Positions 9,284 through 18,464 of a stretch of DNA of 64,000 nucleotides are shown here, in pieces. Position 1 is the stretch's first letter. Each line of letters opens with the position of its first letter. The notes beneath the pieces were generated by a model, which searched no databases, was not told the DNA's origin, and saw only the letters and a program-made list of their open reading frames with translations. A program made the position numbers and the translations under genes. Source of the DNA: Streptomyces sp. AM 4-1-1 (GTDB lineage Bacteria; Actinomycetota; Actinomycetes; Streptomycetales; Streptomycetaceae); the NCBI RefSeq assembly GCF_029167625.1, contig NZ_CP119145.1, positions 5,332,001 to 5,396,000 of the forward strand, written 5' to 3'.

Positions 9284-9671
9284 AGGGGCGGGATTGCCGG
9301 TGAGTGAGAGGGGGAATGTTTGTTGGAGCCGGTAGTGTTAACCTCAAGTCAGCAATCGACGTCTATGTGGCGCGTTGCTTCGTGTCCCCCTTAGGGACCA
9401 CCATTCTTCCGGGAGCCTCCCCAACTGCCTGAGCAGCCTGCCTGAGCAGTTTCGAGCACGCTCCGGAACCGGCACGACACCCCCTCGCTCGTCCAGGAGT
9501 GGGCCGAGCAGGGGGACCTCGCGCCGGGCCCAGCACATTCGTCTCTCCGCCGTACCCGGCGGACCACCGCCCCGGCACGGTCCGCGCCTCGCAAGAGCAC
9601 AGACCGCAGTCGGACAGCACAACCGGTCGCCGAGCCAGAAGGCCGACGTCCGCTCCAGGGAAGGACCCTTC
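9284..9671 (+). promoter_or_regulatory. rho leader region, 388 bp
   Basis: A -10 box TAGTGT at 9333-9338 would start a leader of about 330 nt before the rho GTG at 9672. The leader contains two tandem copies of CTGCCTGAGCAG (9425-9436 and 9438-9449), each able to fold into a CTGC/GCAG mini-hairpin with a CTGA loop. The rho frame is open through much of the leader, but that sequence does not look coding. A long leader fits autoregulation of Rho, known in other bacteria; here this is inference. Confidence 0.5.
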
Positions 9672-11813
9672 GTGAGCGACACCACCGATCTGATGGGCGT
9701 GACTGCCGACAAAAATGTCGACAGCGCCGCGCCCGCCGAAGGTGCTGCCACTGGCACCACCGCACGGCGCCGCCGTTCCGGCACCGGCCTCGAGGGCATG
9801 GTCCTGGCCGAGCTGCAGCAGGTCGCGTCCGGCCTCGGCATCAGGGGCACCGCGCGCATGCGCAAGAGCCAGCTGATCGAGGTCATCAGGGCGGCCCAGG
9901 CCGGTGGCTCCGCCGCGCCGAAGGCCGCCGCTGCCACGGACGCCGAGAGCAAGCCGAAGCGCCGTGCCACCTCCAAGGCGCGCACCGGGGACGAGACCGC
10001 CGCCGCCGAGCAGACCGCGGCGCAGCAGCAGATCGACATTCCCGGCCAGCCCGCCAGCGACGACCAGCCCACGGGCGAGCGTCGTCGGCGCAGGGCGACC
10101 GCGCAGGCGGGCAGCCCCGAGACGAAGGCGGAGGAGAAGCCTCAGGCCGAGGCGAGGACCGAGGCCCGCGAGGAGCGGCCCGAGGCGAAGGCCGAGACCC
10201 GCGAGGACCGGTCCGAGGCGAAGGCCGAGACCCGCGAGGACCGGTCCGAGGCGAGAACCGACACCAAGGCGGAGTCCGGCGCCGACACCGCGGAAGGCCG
10301 TCGTGGCGACCGCCAGGAGCGCGGCCAGCGCGGTGACCGTGACCGCGGTGAGCGTGGCGATCGCCGTGACCGGCAGCGCGACCGCCGCGGCAAGAGCGAC
10401 GAGCAGGGCGGCGGCCAGGGTCAGCAGGGCGGCGGCGGACAGCGCCAGCAGCGCCAGAGCGGCCAGGGTCAGGGACAGAGCGGTCAGGGCCAGGGCGGTC
10501 AGAGCCAGTCCGGCAGGGACGGCCGGGACAACCGGGACAACGGACCGCAGGACGACGGGTTCGACGACGAGGCGGGCGGCCGTCGCGGCCGTCGCGGACG
10601 CTACCGCGACCGCCGGGGCCGCCGGGGCCGCGAGGACTTCGCGAACCCCGATGTCCAGGTCGCCGACGACGACGTCCTGATTCCCGTCGCGGGCATCCTG
10701 GACATCCTCGACAACTACGCGTTCATCCGGACCTCCGGCTACCTGCCGGGCCCGAACGACGTGTACGTCTCGCTCGCCCAGGTCCGTAAGAACGGCCTGC
10801 GCAAGGGTGACCACGTCACCGGCGCAGTGCGCCAGCCCAAGGACGGCGAGCGCCGCGAGAAGTTCAACGCGCTGGTCCGCCTCGACTCGGTCAACGGCAT
10901 GGCACCCGAGACCGGCCGCGGCCGGCCGGAGTTCCAGAAGCTGACCCCGCTCTACCCGCAGGACCGGCTCCGCCTGGAGACCGACCCGGGCGTGCTGACG
11001 ACACGGATCGTCGACCTCGTCGCGCCGATCGGCAAGGGCCAGCGCGGACTGATCGTGGCCCCGCCGAAGACCGGCAAGACCATGATCCTCCAGGCGATCG
11101 CCAACGCGATCACCGTCAACAGCCCCGAGTGCCACCTGATGGTCGTCCTGGTCGACGAGCGTCCGGAAGAGGTCACCGACATGCAGCGGTCGGTGAAGGG
11201 CGAGGTCATCTCCTCGACCTTCGACCGCCCCGCCGAGGACCACACCACCGTCGCCGAGCTGGCCATCGAGCGCGCGAAGCGCCTCGTCGAGCTGGGCCAC
11301 GACGTGGTCGTGCTGCTCGACTCGATCACCCGTCTGGGCCGTGCGTACAACCTCGCGGCCCCCGCCTCCGGACGCATCCTGTCCGGTGGTGTCGACTCGA
11401 CCGCGCTGTACCCGCCGAAGCGCTTCTTCGGCGCCGCGCGCAACATCGAGGACGGCGGCTCGCTCACCATCCTGGCCACCGCGCTCGTCGAGACCGGCTC
11501 GCGCATGGACGAGGTGATCTTCGAGGAGTTCAAGGGCACCGGCAACATGGAGCTCAAGCTCGACCGGAAGCTCTCGGACAAGCGCATCTTCCCGGCGGTG
11601 GACGTCGACGCGTCCAGCACCCGTAAGGAAGAGATCCTGCTCGGCAGCGACGAGCTGGCGATCGTCTGGAAGCTGCGCCGGGTGCTGCACGCGCTCGACC
11701 AGCAGCAGGCGATCGAGCTGCTGCTCGACCGGATGAAGAAGACCAAGTCGAACGCGGAGTTCCTGCTCCAGATCCAGAAGACGACGCCGGCGCCGGGCAA
11801 CGGCAACGACTGA
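9672..11813 (+). CDS. rho: Transcription termination factor Rho
   Basis: 713 aa hexameric RNA-dependent ATPase that ends transcription. The GTG at 9672 has AGGGAAGGA 7 nt upstream. Domains: Rho N-terminal SAP-like helix bundle (about 40-78, [20 protein letters not shown]); a long low-complexity insertion rich in Arg, Gly, Asp, Glu and Gln (about 80-325), typical of high-GC Gram-positive Rho; a cold-shock-type RNA-binding domain (about 335-405, [24 protein letters not shown]); and an ATPase with Walker A APPKTGKT (about 462) and Walker [12 protein letters not shown]. The insertion contains an 11-residue in-frame tandem repeat. A strong hairpin follows the gene. Confidence 0.97.
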   Translation: MSDTTDLMGVTADKNVDSAAPAEGAATGTTARRRRSGTGLEGMVLAELQQVASGLGIRGTARMRKSQLIEVIRAAQAGGSAAPKAAAATDAESKPKRRATSKARTGDETAAAEQTAAQQQIDIPGQPASDDQPTGERRRRRATAQAGSPETKAEEKPQAEARTEAREERPEAKAETREDRSEAKAETREDRSEARTDTKAESGADTAEGRRGDRQERGQRGDRDRGERGDRRDRQRDRRGKSDEQGGGQGQQGGGGQRQQRQSGQGQGQSGQGQGGQSQSGRDGRDNRDNGPQDDGFDDEAGGRRGRRGRYRDRRGRRGREDFANPDVQVADDDVLIPVAGILDILDNYAFIRTSGYLPGPNDVYVSLAQVRKNGLRKGDHVTGAVRQPKDGERREKFNALVRLDSVNGMAPETGRGRPEFQKLTPLYPQDRLRLETDPGVLTTRIVDLVAPIGKGQRGLIVAPPKTGKTMILQAIANAITVNSPECHLMVVLVDERPEEVTDMQRSVKGEVISSTFDRPAEDHTTVAELAIERAKRLVELGHDVVVLLDSITRLGRAYNLAAPASGRILSGGVDSTALYPPKRFFGAARNIEDGGSLTILATALVETGSRMDEVIFEEFKGTGNMELKLDRKLSDKRIFPAVDVDASSTRKEEILLGSDELAIVWKLRRVLHALDQQQAIELLLDRMKKTKSNAEFLLQIQKTTPAPGNGND
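10182..10256 (+). repeat. 33-bp in-frame tandem repeat inside rho
   Basis: Two perfect 33-bp copies (10182-10214 and 10215-10247) and the start of a third. Each encodes the 11 residues [11 protein letters not shown] in the disordered insertion of Rho. The period keeps the frame, so copy number could vary without harm. Confidence 0.85.
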
Positions 11814-11876
11814 CGTCCTGTCAGCACCCGTGTGCCCGCTATGACATACGGCTGATGGAGCGCCCCGAGCGACACC

Positions 11877-11913
11877 GCACCGCCCCCGTCATTTCCAGTG
11901 ACGGGGGCGGTGC
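11877..11913 (+). terminator. Terminator after rho
   Basis: A perfect 15-bp GC-rich stem (GCACCGCCCCCGTCA and its complement) with loop TTTCCAG, 64 nt after the rho stop codon. The 3' side overlaps the promoter of the next gene. Confidence 0.8.
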
Positions 11914-11926
11914 TGCGTTATATGAT
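11898..11926 (+). promoter_or_regulatory. Promoter of secreted protease gene
   Basis: GTGACG (11898-11903), a 17-bp spacer and TATGAT (11921-11926) resemble a housekeeping promoter. The -35 lies in the 3' arm of the rho terminator. The surrounding AT-rich patch supports promoter activity. The leader to the GTG at 12065 would be about 130 nt. Confidence 0.5.
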
Positions 11927-12064
11927 CAACGAGTTGTATGTGGGGGGGAACGCGTTTTCTGTGCGCCCACTGTGTTGACCATCCAGTGGTGCCTTCTCTC
12001 TCCTTCGAGTGCAACCACTCGGCGCCGCAACGGCGTTGCGCCGTGTCCATCGAAGGGAGTCCCA

Positions 12065-13837
12065 GTGATATCAGGCAGACGGAGAGGTCTCAGAACTCTC
12101 CCGGCGGTCGTCGCCGCTCTCGCGCTCGGGGCGGCGGCGCTCTCCGCCGTCCCCGCCCAGGCGGCGGAGCCGGCTCCGCTCCCGGGCAAGCCGGTCGTCC
12201 AGAAGCGGACCTCGGCCTCACCGGCCGAACTGCGCGAACGGGTCGAGGGTTCCGGTGCGCTGCTGCGGCGGTCCGGCTCGCCGGACACCCGCGCGGGGGC
12301 CGACGCCAAGGGGCGTAAGGGCAACACGAAGCGCGGTGTGGACCCGAAGATCATCGGCGGTACGGCCGCGTCGATCAGCGAGGCGCCGTGGATGGTGCAG
12401 CTGCACTACTACGACGACAAGGGCACCGCGAACACCGCCGACGACGAGGGCTACTTCTGCGGGGGCACGCTGCTCTCCCCGGCGAAGGTCCTGACGGCCG
12501 CGCACTGCGTCGCCGGTCTCGACTGGAACAAGCACGGGACCGTCCTCGGCGGCACCGCCCTGCTGCCCGAGGCGAACGACCCGTACCACGGCGGCAAGGC
12601 CGTGGCCGTCTGGCGCCAGTGGGTCAACCCCGAGTTCAACGACGTCACCCTGACCGGTGATGTCGCGGTACTGACGCTGGACGCCTCCCTGCCGTACAAG
12701 ACGCTCCAGATGGCGTCGGGCACCGACACCGCTCTGTACAGGACGGGTGCGCCCGCGACCGTCTACGGCTGGGGGCGGACCTCCTCCACCAGCGACGACA
12801 TCTCCGAGACGCTGCGCAAGGCCACCGTGCCGCTGCAGTCCGACGGAACCTGTGCCGCCTACTACCCGGCCGACTTCGTGGCCGGGCAGATGATCTGCGC
12901 AGGCACCCCGGCCAGTGGCAGCGACACCGGTACGGTCTCGCCGTGCAACGGCGACTCGGGCGGACCGCTCGTGATCAACGGCCGGCTCGCCGGCGTCGTC
13001 TCGTGGGGTGTGGAGGACTGCGTCGAGGCGGGCGCGTACGGCGTCTACGCCAAGACGAGCACCCTCTTCAGCAAGATCAACCCGCGGATCAACGACACCA
13101 ACCTCAACTTCGACGACAAGGCTGACGTGTTCGCCCGCAAGGCGAACGGCGAGGCCTTCGAGTACTACTCGACGGGAAGTTCCGTCACCGGAGCCGCCTC
13201 GCTCGGCGACTGGGGCGGCGCCGATCTGGTCCGTCAGGCGGACCTGGACCGGGACTTCTACCAGGACTACGTCTACCGCATCCCCAACGGGAACCTCTAC
13301 TGGCTCCACTTCGACGGACAGAGTTCGTACGTCGAGACGCAGATCGGCAAGGGCTGGAACACCTGGAAGAACATCCTCTTCCCCGGCGACGTCACGAACG
13401 ACGGCATCGAGGACCTGGTCGGCATCGACAAGGACGGCAAGATCTGGACGTACCCCGGCCGCGGTGACGGCACGCTCGGCGCGCGCGTCGGCGGTGGCGG
13501 TGGCTGGGGAGCCGTGACGGTCCTCGGCAAGGGTGACTACAGCGGCGACGGCAAGCCGGACCTGCTGACCCGGGACAGCGCGGGCGCCCTGTGGCTGTAC
13601 ACGGGCCGGGACAACCCCGAGTCGCCGTTCGCGCCGCGGGTCCAGGTCGGCAAGGGCTGGAACTTCACGGCCTACGTGGCGACGGGCGACATGACGGGTG
13701 ACGGCATCGCCGACCTCCTCGTCCGGGACAGCGCGGGCGAACTGTGGATCTACCCGAGCCGCGGCTCGGCGACCGCGCCGTTCAGCGCCCGCCTCAAGGC
13801 CGGCGTCGGATGGAACGGGTTCAACCTCTTCGGCTGA
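12065..13837 (+). CDS. Secreted S1-family serine protease with FG-GAP repeats
   Basis: 590 aa. The GTG at 12065 has GAAGGGA about 6 nt upstream. It has a Sec signal peptide (RRRGLRTLPAVVAALALGAAALSAVPAQA, processing near 38), a propeptide to about 95, then the mature trypsin-fold N-terminus IIGGT. The triad is His in LTAAHC (about 146), Asp in TGDVAVLTLD (about 199) and Ser in CNGDSGGP (about 298). The residue six before that Ser is Ser, not Asp, which points to a chymotrypsin-like rather than trypsin-like S1 pocket. From about 350 come FG-GAP/VCBS beta-propeller repeats (GDVTNDGIEDLVGID, GDYSGDGKPDLLTRD, GDMTGDGIADLLVRD) with calcium-loop-like acidic motifs. Extracellular. Confidence 0.92.
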   Translation: MISGRRRGLRTLPAVVAALALGAAALSAVPAQAAEPAPLPGKPVVQKRTSASPAELRERVEGSGALLRRSGSPDTRAGADAKGRKGNTKRGVDPKIIGGTAASISEAPWMVQLHYYDDKGTANTADDEGYFCGGTLLSPAKVLTAAHCVAGLDWNKHGTVLGGTALLPEANDPYHGGKAVAVWRQWVNPEFNDVTLTGDVAVLTLDASLPYKTLQMASGTDTALYRTGAPATVYGWGRTSSTSDDISETLRKATVPLQSDGTCAAYYPADFVAGQMICAGTPASGSDTGTVSPCNGDSGGPLVINGRLAGVVSWGVEDCVEAGAYGVYAKTSTLFSKINPRINDTNLNFDDKADVFARKANGEAFEYYSTGSSVTGAASLGDWGGADLVRQADLDRDFYQDYVYRIPNGNLYWLHFDGQSSYVETQIGKGWNTWKNILFPGDVTNDGIEDLVGIDKDGKIWTYPGRGDGTLGARVGGGGGWGAVTVLGKGDYSGDGKPDLLTRDSAGALWLYTGRDNPESPFAPRVQVGKGWNFTAYVATGDMTGDGIADLLVRDSAGELWIYPSRGSATAPFSARLKAGVGWNGFNLFG

Positions 13838-13946
13838 TCCCGAGACCTTCGCCACACGAGCGGTGGCGGAGAACATGACCGGCGGCTGGTGATGCCGGAC
13901 AGAGAACCGCAGGTGGGACCGGTCCTCTGGCCGGTCGCCCGGCACA

Positions 13947-13978
13947 CTGTGGCCCCCGTCCCCGGACGGGGGCCACAG
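13947..13978 (+). terminator. Terminator after the protease gene
   Basis: A perfect 15-bp stem (CTGTGGCCCCCGTCC and its complement) with a very short loop, about 110 nt after the protease stop codon. Confidence 0.75.
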
Positions 13979-14097
13979 CGCGTTGTGCGACCCTGGCCGG
14001 TGCTGCGGCGTCCGATCCGAGGGCGGCGGACCACGACGGACCAAGTCTGGATGCGACGGCAAGGGGAGCTGGGAGCAGCCGGGGATCGAGGAAGACC

Positions 14098-15198
14098 ATG
14101 ACCGAGCAGAGCAAGGGCGGCGGCCGGATACGCGGCACCGGCCGACGCCGGAGGAAGCCCTCCCGCCGCCGGGCGAAGACCGTGGCGGCCTGGGTGGCGG
14201 CGGGTGTGGTGCTGGCGGGCGGCACCGGGCTCGGATACGTCTACTTCACGCTGAACGGCAACCTCAAGGCCGTCGACATCGACTCGGCGCTGGGCAAGGA
14301 CCGCCCCGCGAACGCCGACAACGGCTCCGAGGACATCCTCGTGCTCGGCTCGGACTCCCGCTCGGGCGCGAACGCCCGGTACGGCGTCGACGAGGGCGGT
14401 GCCCGCTCCGACACCGCGATGGTCGTGCACGTGTACGAGGGCCACACCTCGGCCGCTGTCGTGTCCATACCGCGCGACACCCTCGTCGACCGGCCCTCCT
14501 GCACGGACGACGAGTCCGGGAACCCGGTCGCGCCGCAGCGCCACGCGATGTTCAACACGGCGTACGAGGTCGGCGGCCCGGCCTGTGCGGTGAAGACCGT
14601 CGAGGCGATGTCCGGCATCCGCATGGACCACTACGTCGAGGTCGACTTCACCGGCTTCAAACGGCTCATCGACGAGCTCGGCGGCGTCCGGATCACGACG
14701 AGAACGGCGATCGACGACCCCAAGAGCCATCTGAAGCTGGCGCCGGGCACGCACACCCTCGACGGCGAGCAGTCGCTCGGTCTCGTCCGTACCCGCAAGA
14801 GCGTCGGCGACGGCAGTGACCTGGGCCGCATCCAGCTCCAGCAGGCGTTCATCAAGGCGCTGATGGAGCAGGCGAAGAGCGTCGGTGCGCTCTCCCACCC
14901 CACGAAGCTGTTCGGCCTCGCCGACGCCGCCACCAAGGCCGTCACCACCGACTCGCGTCTCGCCTCGGTCAAGAACCTCAAGGACTTCGCGGACGGACTC
15001 AAGGGCATCGGCCCGAAGAAGACGCACATGATCACGCTGCCCGTGCGTTACGACCCGGCCGACCCGAACCGCGTGGTGCCCATCGACGCGGCGGCCGAGC
15101 AGGTCTGGACGGCGCTGCGGCAGGACCGGCCGGTCCCCGCCTCCGCCACCGAGGAGTCGGCGGGCGACAAGGGCGAGGCGGGGCGGGTCGTCGGATAG
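14098..15198 (+). CDS. LCP (LytR-CpsA-Psr) family cell-wall polymer ligase
   Basis: 366 aa. It has a basic cytoplasmic N-terminus (RRRRKPSRRRAK), one membrane helix (about 27-50) and an extracytoplasmic LCP domain. LCP proteins transfer polyprenyl-phosphate-linked glycopolymers such as teichoic acids onto peptidoglycan. Hallmarks are LVLGSDSR, RSDTAMVVHV, SIPRDTLVD and HYVEVDFTGFKRLIDELGGV, which include the conserved arginines and aspartates that bind the pyrophosphate. The ATG at 14098 has GAGGAAGA 4-5 nt upstream. It is often annotated as a transcriptional regulator, which the sequence does not support: I see no DNA-binding domain. It stands between two terminators, so it is monocistronic. 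Confidence 0.9.
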   Translation: MTEQSKGGGRIRGTGRRRRKPSRRRAKTVAAWVAAGVVLAGGTGLGYVYFTLNGNLKAVDIDSALGKDRPANADNGSEDILVLGSDSRSGANARYGVDEGGARSDTAMVVHVYEGHTSAAVVSIPRDTLVDRPSCTDDESGNPVAPQRHAMFNTAYEVGGPACAVKTVEAMSGIRMDHYVEVDFTGFKRLIDELGGVRITTRTAIDDPKSHLKLAPGTHTLDGEQSLGLVRTRKSVGDGSDLGRIQLQQAFIKALMEQAKSVGALSHPTKLFGLADAATKAVTTDSRLASVKNLKDFADGLKGIGPKKTHMITLPVRYDPADPNRVVPIDAAAEQVWTALRQDRPVPASATEESAGDKGEAGRVVG

Positions 15199-15320
15199 CG
15201 GGCGCGGGCCCCGGCCCCGTACCGCACCCGTACCGACGCACACCGCGTACCGCGCCGCACACCGTCGGCCGCGCCTGTCGGCCGGGAGCGGTCGGGAATA
15301 GTCGGCGGCCCACCCCGGTT

Positions 15321-15349
15321 TTGGGAGATACGGCCGGTCCTGGCAGACT
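15321..15349 (+). promoter_or_regulatory. rpmE promoter
   Basis: TTGGGA (15321-15326), a 17-bp spacer and CAGACT (15344-15349) form a housekeeping-type promoter with a leader of about 70 nt before rpmE. Confidence 0.6.
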
Positions 15350-15423
15350 GGTACGTCGGCCCCGGTTCACGGACGCGCAATCCGCGCGGACGACCCGGCG
15401 CCCTCCCGAAACTAGGAGACACC

Positions 15424-15648
15424 TTGAAGCGCGAGATCCACCCCGAGTACGTCGAGACGCAGGTCAGCTGCACCTGCGGTGCGTCGTTCACCACCCGCAG
15501 CACCATCGGCAGCGGCAACGTCCGTGCCGACGTCTGCTCCGAGTGCCACCCGTTCTACACGGGCAAGCAGAAGATCCTCGACACCGGTGGCCGTGTGGCC
15601 CGCTTCGAGGCCCGCTTCGGCAAGGCTGCCGGCTCCGCCAAGAAGTAG
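15424..15648 (+). CDS. rpmE: 50S ribosomal protein L31 (zinc-binding type)
   Basis: 74 aa. It starts at TTG 15424 with AGGAGA about 5 nt upstream. It is the C+ form of L31: the cysteines in SCTCG and [11 protein letters not shown] make the zinc ribbon. Streptomyces also usually carries a cysteine-free paralogue used in zinc starvation, so this is the zinc-replete copy. It sits at the central protuberance of the 50S subunit. It has its own promoter and is followed by a hairpin with a run of six T, so it is likely transcribed alone, ahead of prfA. Confidence 0.97.
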   Translation: MKREIHPEYVETQVSCTCGASFTTRSTIGSGNVRADVCSECHPFYTGKQKILDTGGRVARFEARFGKAAGSAKK

Positions 15649-15659
15649 CGAGCCGACCG

Positions 15660-15708
15660 CGCCGGTTCTCGGCGCCCTCTCCCGGGGGCGTCGGGACCGG
15701 CGTTTTTT
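15660..15708 (+). terminator. Intrinsic terminator after rpmE
   Basis: A long GC-rich stem (CGCCGGT near 15660 pairing with ACCGGCG at 15696-15702, with a few mismatches) followed by TTTTTT at 15703-15708. It is one of the few classical hairpin-plus-T-run terminators in the window. Confidence 0.85.
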
Positions 15709-15791
15709 CCGGCCGGGCCTCCGGACGCACCCACCCCGGCCGGTGCAGCGCCCTCCAGCAGGCCCGTTGACGTAGAAACCAGGAGCCCCTG

Positions 15792-16868
15792 ATGTTCGAG
15801 GCGGTCGAGGAACTGATCGGTGAACACGCCGATCTTGAGAAGAAGCTCGCCGACCCCGCGGTCCACGCCGACCAGGCGAACGCCCGCAAGCTCAACAAGC
15901 GTTACGCGGAGCTGACCCCGATCGTCGGCACGTACCGCTCCTGGAAGCAGACCGGTGAGGACATCGAGACCGCACGCGAGTTCGCCGCCGACGACCCGGA
16001 CTTCGCCGCCGAGGTGAAGGACCTGGAGAAGCAGCGCGAACAGCTGACCGAAAAGCTTCGCCTCCTCCTCGTCCCGCGCGACCCGAGCGACGACAAGGAC
16101 GTGCTCCTGGAGATCAAGGCCGGCGCGGGCGGCGACGAGTCCGCCCTGTTCGCGGGCGATCTGCTGCGCATGTATCTGCGGTACGCCGAGCGCGTCGGCT
16201 GGAAGACCGAGATCATCGACTCGACCGAGTCCGAGCTGGGCGGCTACAAGGACGTCCAGGTCGCCGTCAAGACCAAGGGCGGCAACGGCGCCACCGAGCC
16301 CGGCCAGGGCGTATGGGCCCGGATGAAGTACGAGGGCGGCGTGCACCGCGTGCAGCGGGTGCCGTCCACCGAGTCCCAGGGCCGCATCCACACCTCGGCC
16401 GCCGGTGTGCTGGTCACCCCCGAGGCCGAGGAGGTCGACGTCGAGATCCACACCAACGACCTCCGCATCGACGTCTACCGCTCCTCGGGCCCCGGCGGCC
16501 AGTCCGTCAACACCACCGACTCGGCCGTCCGCATCACCCACCTGCCGACCGGTGTCGTCGCCTCCTGCCAGAACGAGAAGAGCCAGCTCCAGAACAAGGA
16601 GCAGGCCATGCGCATCCTCCGCTCCCGGCTGCTCGCCGCCGCCCAGGAGGAGGCCGAGTCCAAGGCCGCGGACGCCCGGCGCAGCCAGGTGCGGACCGTC
16701 GACCGCTCCGAGAAGATCCGCACGTACAACTTCCCGGAGAACCGCATCTCCGACCACCGTGTCGGCTTCAAGGCGTACAACCTGGACCAGGTGCTCGACG
16801 GCGAGCTGGACGCGGTCATCCAGGCGTGCGTCGACGCCGACTCGGCCGCCAAACTGGCCGCCGCCTGA
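15792..16868 (+). CDS. prfA: Peptide chain release factor 1
   Basis: 358 aa. It recognises UAA and UAG stop codons and triggers peptide release. The stop-codon tripeptide is P191-S192-T193 in [18 protein letters not shown], the P-x-T form that marks RF1 rather than RF2. The catalytic GGQ is at 235-237 ([16 protein letters not shown]). ATG 15792 has CCAGGAG 6-7 nt upstream. prmC, whose product methylates this GGQ glutamine, follows 47 bp later. Confidence 0.98.
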   Translation: MFEAVEELIGEHADLEKKLADPAVHADQANARKLNKRYAELTPIVGTYRSWKQTGEDIETAREFAADDPDFAAEVKDLEKQREQLTEKLRLLLVPRDPSDDKDVLLEIKAGAGGDESALFAGDLLRMYLRYAERVGWKTEIIDSTESELGGYKDVQVAVKTKGGNGATEPGQGVWARMKYEGGVHRVQRVPSTESQGRIHTSAAGVLVTPEAEEVDVEIHTNDLRIDVYRSSGPGGQSVNTTDSAVRITHLPTGVVASCQNEKSQLQNKEQAMRILRSRLLAAAQEEAESKAADARRSQVRTVDRSEKIRTYNFPENRISDHRVGFKAYNLDQVLDGELDAVIQACVDADSAAKLAAA

Positions 16869-16915
16869 GCCACGCCCGTAGTCCCACCGCTCGTGAACCC
16901 GTACGGAGAACCGCG

Positions 16916-17761
16916 ATGAACCTGCTGCTCGCCGAGGTGGCCCAGGCCACCCAGCGGCTGGCCGACGCCGGTGTCCCTTCACCGCGATTCGACGCGGAGG
17001 AACTCGCCGCGTTCGTCCACGGCGTCAAGCGGGGCGAGCTGCACAATGTCGCGGACTCGGAGTTCGACGCCCGCTACTGGGAGACCATCGCCCGCCGCGA
17101 GGCCCGTGAACCGCTCCAGCACATCACCGGACGCGCCTTCTTCCGTTATCTGGAGCTCCAGGTGGGCCCCGGGGTCTTCGTGCCCCGCCCGGAGACCGAA
17201 TCGGTCGTCGGCTGGGCCATAGACGCCGTCCGGGCGATGGACGTCGTCGAACCGGTCGTCGTGGACCTCTGCGCCGGTTCGGGCGCGATCGCCCTCGCCG
17301 TCGCCCAGGAGGTGCCGCGCTCGCGCGTGCACGCCGTGGAGCTGTCCGACGACGCGCTGCGCTGGACCAGGAAGAACGCCGAGGGGTCCAGGGTGGCCGT
17401 GCACAAGGGCGACGCCCTGACGGCCCTGCCCGAGCTGGACGGCCAGGTCGACCTGGTCATCTCCAACCCGCCCTACATCCCGCTCACCGAGTGGGAGTAC
17501 GTGGCACCCGAGGCACGCGACCACGACCCCGAGATGGCACTCTTCTCGGGCGAGGACGGCCTGGACACCATCCGGGGCATCGAACGCACCGCGCACCGGC
17601 TGCTGCGACCCGGCGGCCTCGTCGTCATCGAGCACGCCGACACCCAGGGCGGGCAGGTGCCGTGGATCTTCACCGAGGAGCGGGGCTGGGCCGACGCGGC
17701 CGACCACCCCGACCTGAACAACCGGCCCCGTTTCGCGACCGCCCGCAAGGCCATGCCGTGA
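16916..17761 (+). CDS. prmC: Release factor glutamine methyltransferase
   Basis: 281 aa SAM-dependent methyltransferase that N5-methylates the glutamine of the GGQ motif in RF1/RF2. It has an N-terminal helical domain (1-75), then a class I SAM fold: VVDLCAGSGAIALAVA (about 115-130) and the N-methyltransferase signature SNPPYIP (about 183-189). ATG 16916 has ACGGAG 8 nt upstream; the frame is open upstream but overlaps prfA. The prfA-prmC-tsaC order is widespread in bacteria. Confidence 0.96.
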   Translation: MNLLLAEVAQATQRLADAGVPSPRFDAEELAAFVHGVKRGELHNVADSEFDARYWETIARREAREPLQHITGRAFFRYLELQVGPGVFVPRPETESVVGWAIDAVRAMDVVEPVVVDLCAGSGAIALAVAQEVPRSRVHAVELSDDALRWTRKNAEGSRVAVHKGDALTALPELDGQVDLVISNPPYIPLTEWEYVAPEARDHDPEMALFSGEDGLDTIRGIERTAHRLLRPGGLVVIEHADTQGGQVPWIFTEERGWADAADHPDLNNRPRFATARKAMP

Positions 17762-17816
17762 CCGGCGCGCCGGACCCGTACCCGCCCCATCCGTACATGC
17801 TTGAGGAGGCCGGCTG

Positions 17817-18464
17817 ATGGCACGGCGATACGACTGCAACGACGCGACCGACCGCACGACGGGCCTGCGCGAGGCCGCGTCCGCCGTCCGCCGCGGCGAA
17901 CTGGTCGTGCTGCCCACCGACACCGTGTACGGGATCGGTGCGGACGCCTTCACCTCGGAGGCCGTCGTCGACCTCCTCCACGCCAAGGGCCGCGGCCGGA
18001 ACATGCCGACCCCCGTGCTGATCGGCTCCCCGAACACCCTGCACGGCCTGGTCACCGACTTCTCCGAGCAGGCCTGGGAACTGGTCGACGCGTTCTGGCC
18101 CGGCGCGCTCACCCTCGTCGCCAAGCACCAGCCGTCCCTCCAGTGGGACCTCGGGGACACCCGTGGCACCGTCGCCATCCGGATGCCGCTGCACCCCGTC
18201 GCGATCGAACTGCTCACCGAGGTCGGCCCGATGGCCGTCTCCAGCGCCAACCTGACCGGACACCCCGCGCCGGAGGACTGCGACGCGGCCCAGGACATGC
18301 TCGGCGACTCCGTCTCCGTCTACCTCGACGGCGGCCCGACCCCCGGCATCGTCCCGTCCTCGATCGTCGACGTCACCGGCAAGGTGCCCGTACTGCTCCG
18401 GGCCGGCGCGCTCTCCGTCGAAGAGCTCCGTGAGGTCGTACCCGACCTTGAGGTGGCCAATTGA
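17817..18464 (+). CDS. tsaC: L-threonylcarbamoyladenylate synthase (TsaC/Sua5/YrdC)
   Basis: 215 aa. It makes threonylcarbamoyl-AMP for the universal t6A37 modification of ANN-decoding tRNAs. YrdC motifs are LPTDTVYGIGADA, KGRGRNMPTPVLI, TLVA, VAIRMPLHP and VSSANLTG. It is the short TsaC form without the C-terminal Sua5 domain. GAGGA precedes ATG 17817. Its TGA overlaps the TTG start of the next gene, implying translational coupling. Confidence 0.94.
   Translation: MARRYDCNDATDRTTGLREAASAVRRGELVVLPTDTVYGIGADAFTSEAVVDLLHAKGRGRNMPTPVLIGSPNTLHGLVTDFSEQAWELVDAFWPGALTLVAKHQPSLQWDLGDTRGTVAIRMPLHPVAIELLTEVGPMAVSSANLTGHPAPEDCDAAQDMLGDSVSVYLDGGPTPGIVPSSIVDVTGKVPVLLRAGALSVEELREVVPDLEVAN

Noticed and set aside
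14098..15198. LCP gene as a transcriptional regulator (LytR)
   Set aside because: The protein has a membrane helix and an outside enzymatic domain; the regulator name is historical.
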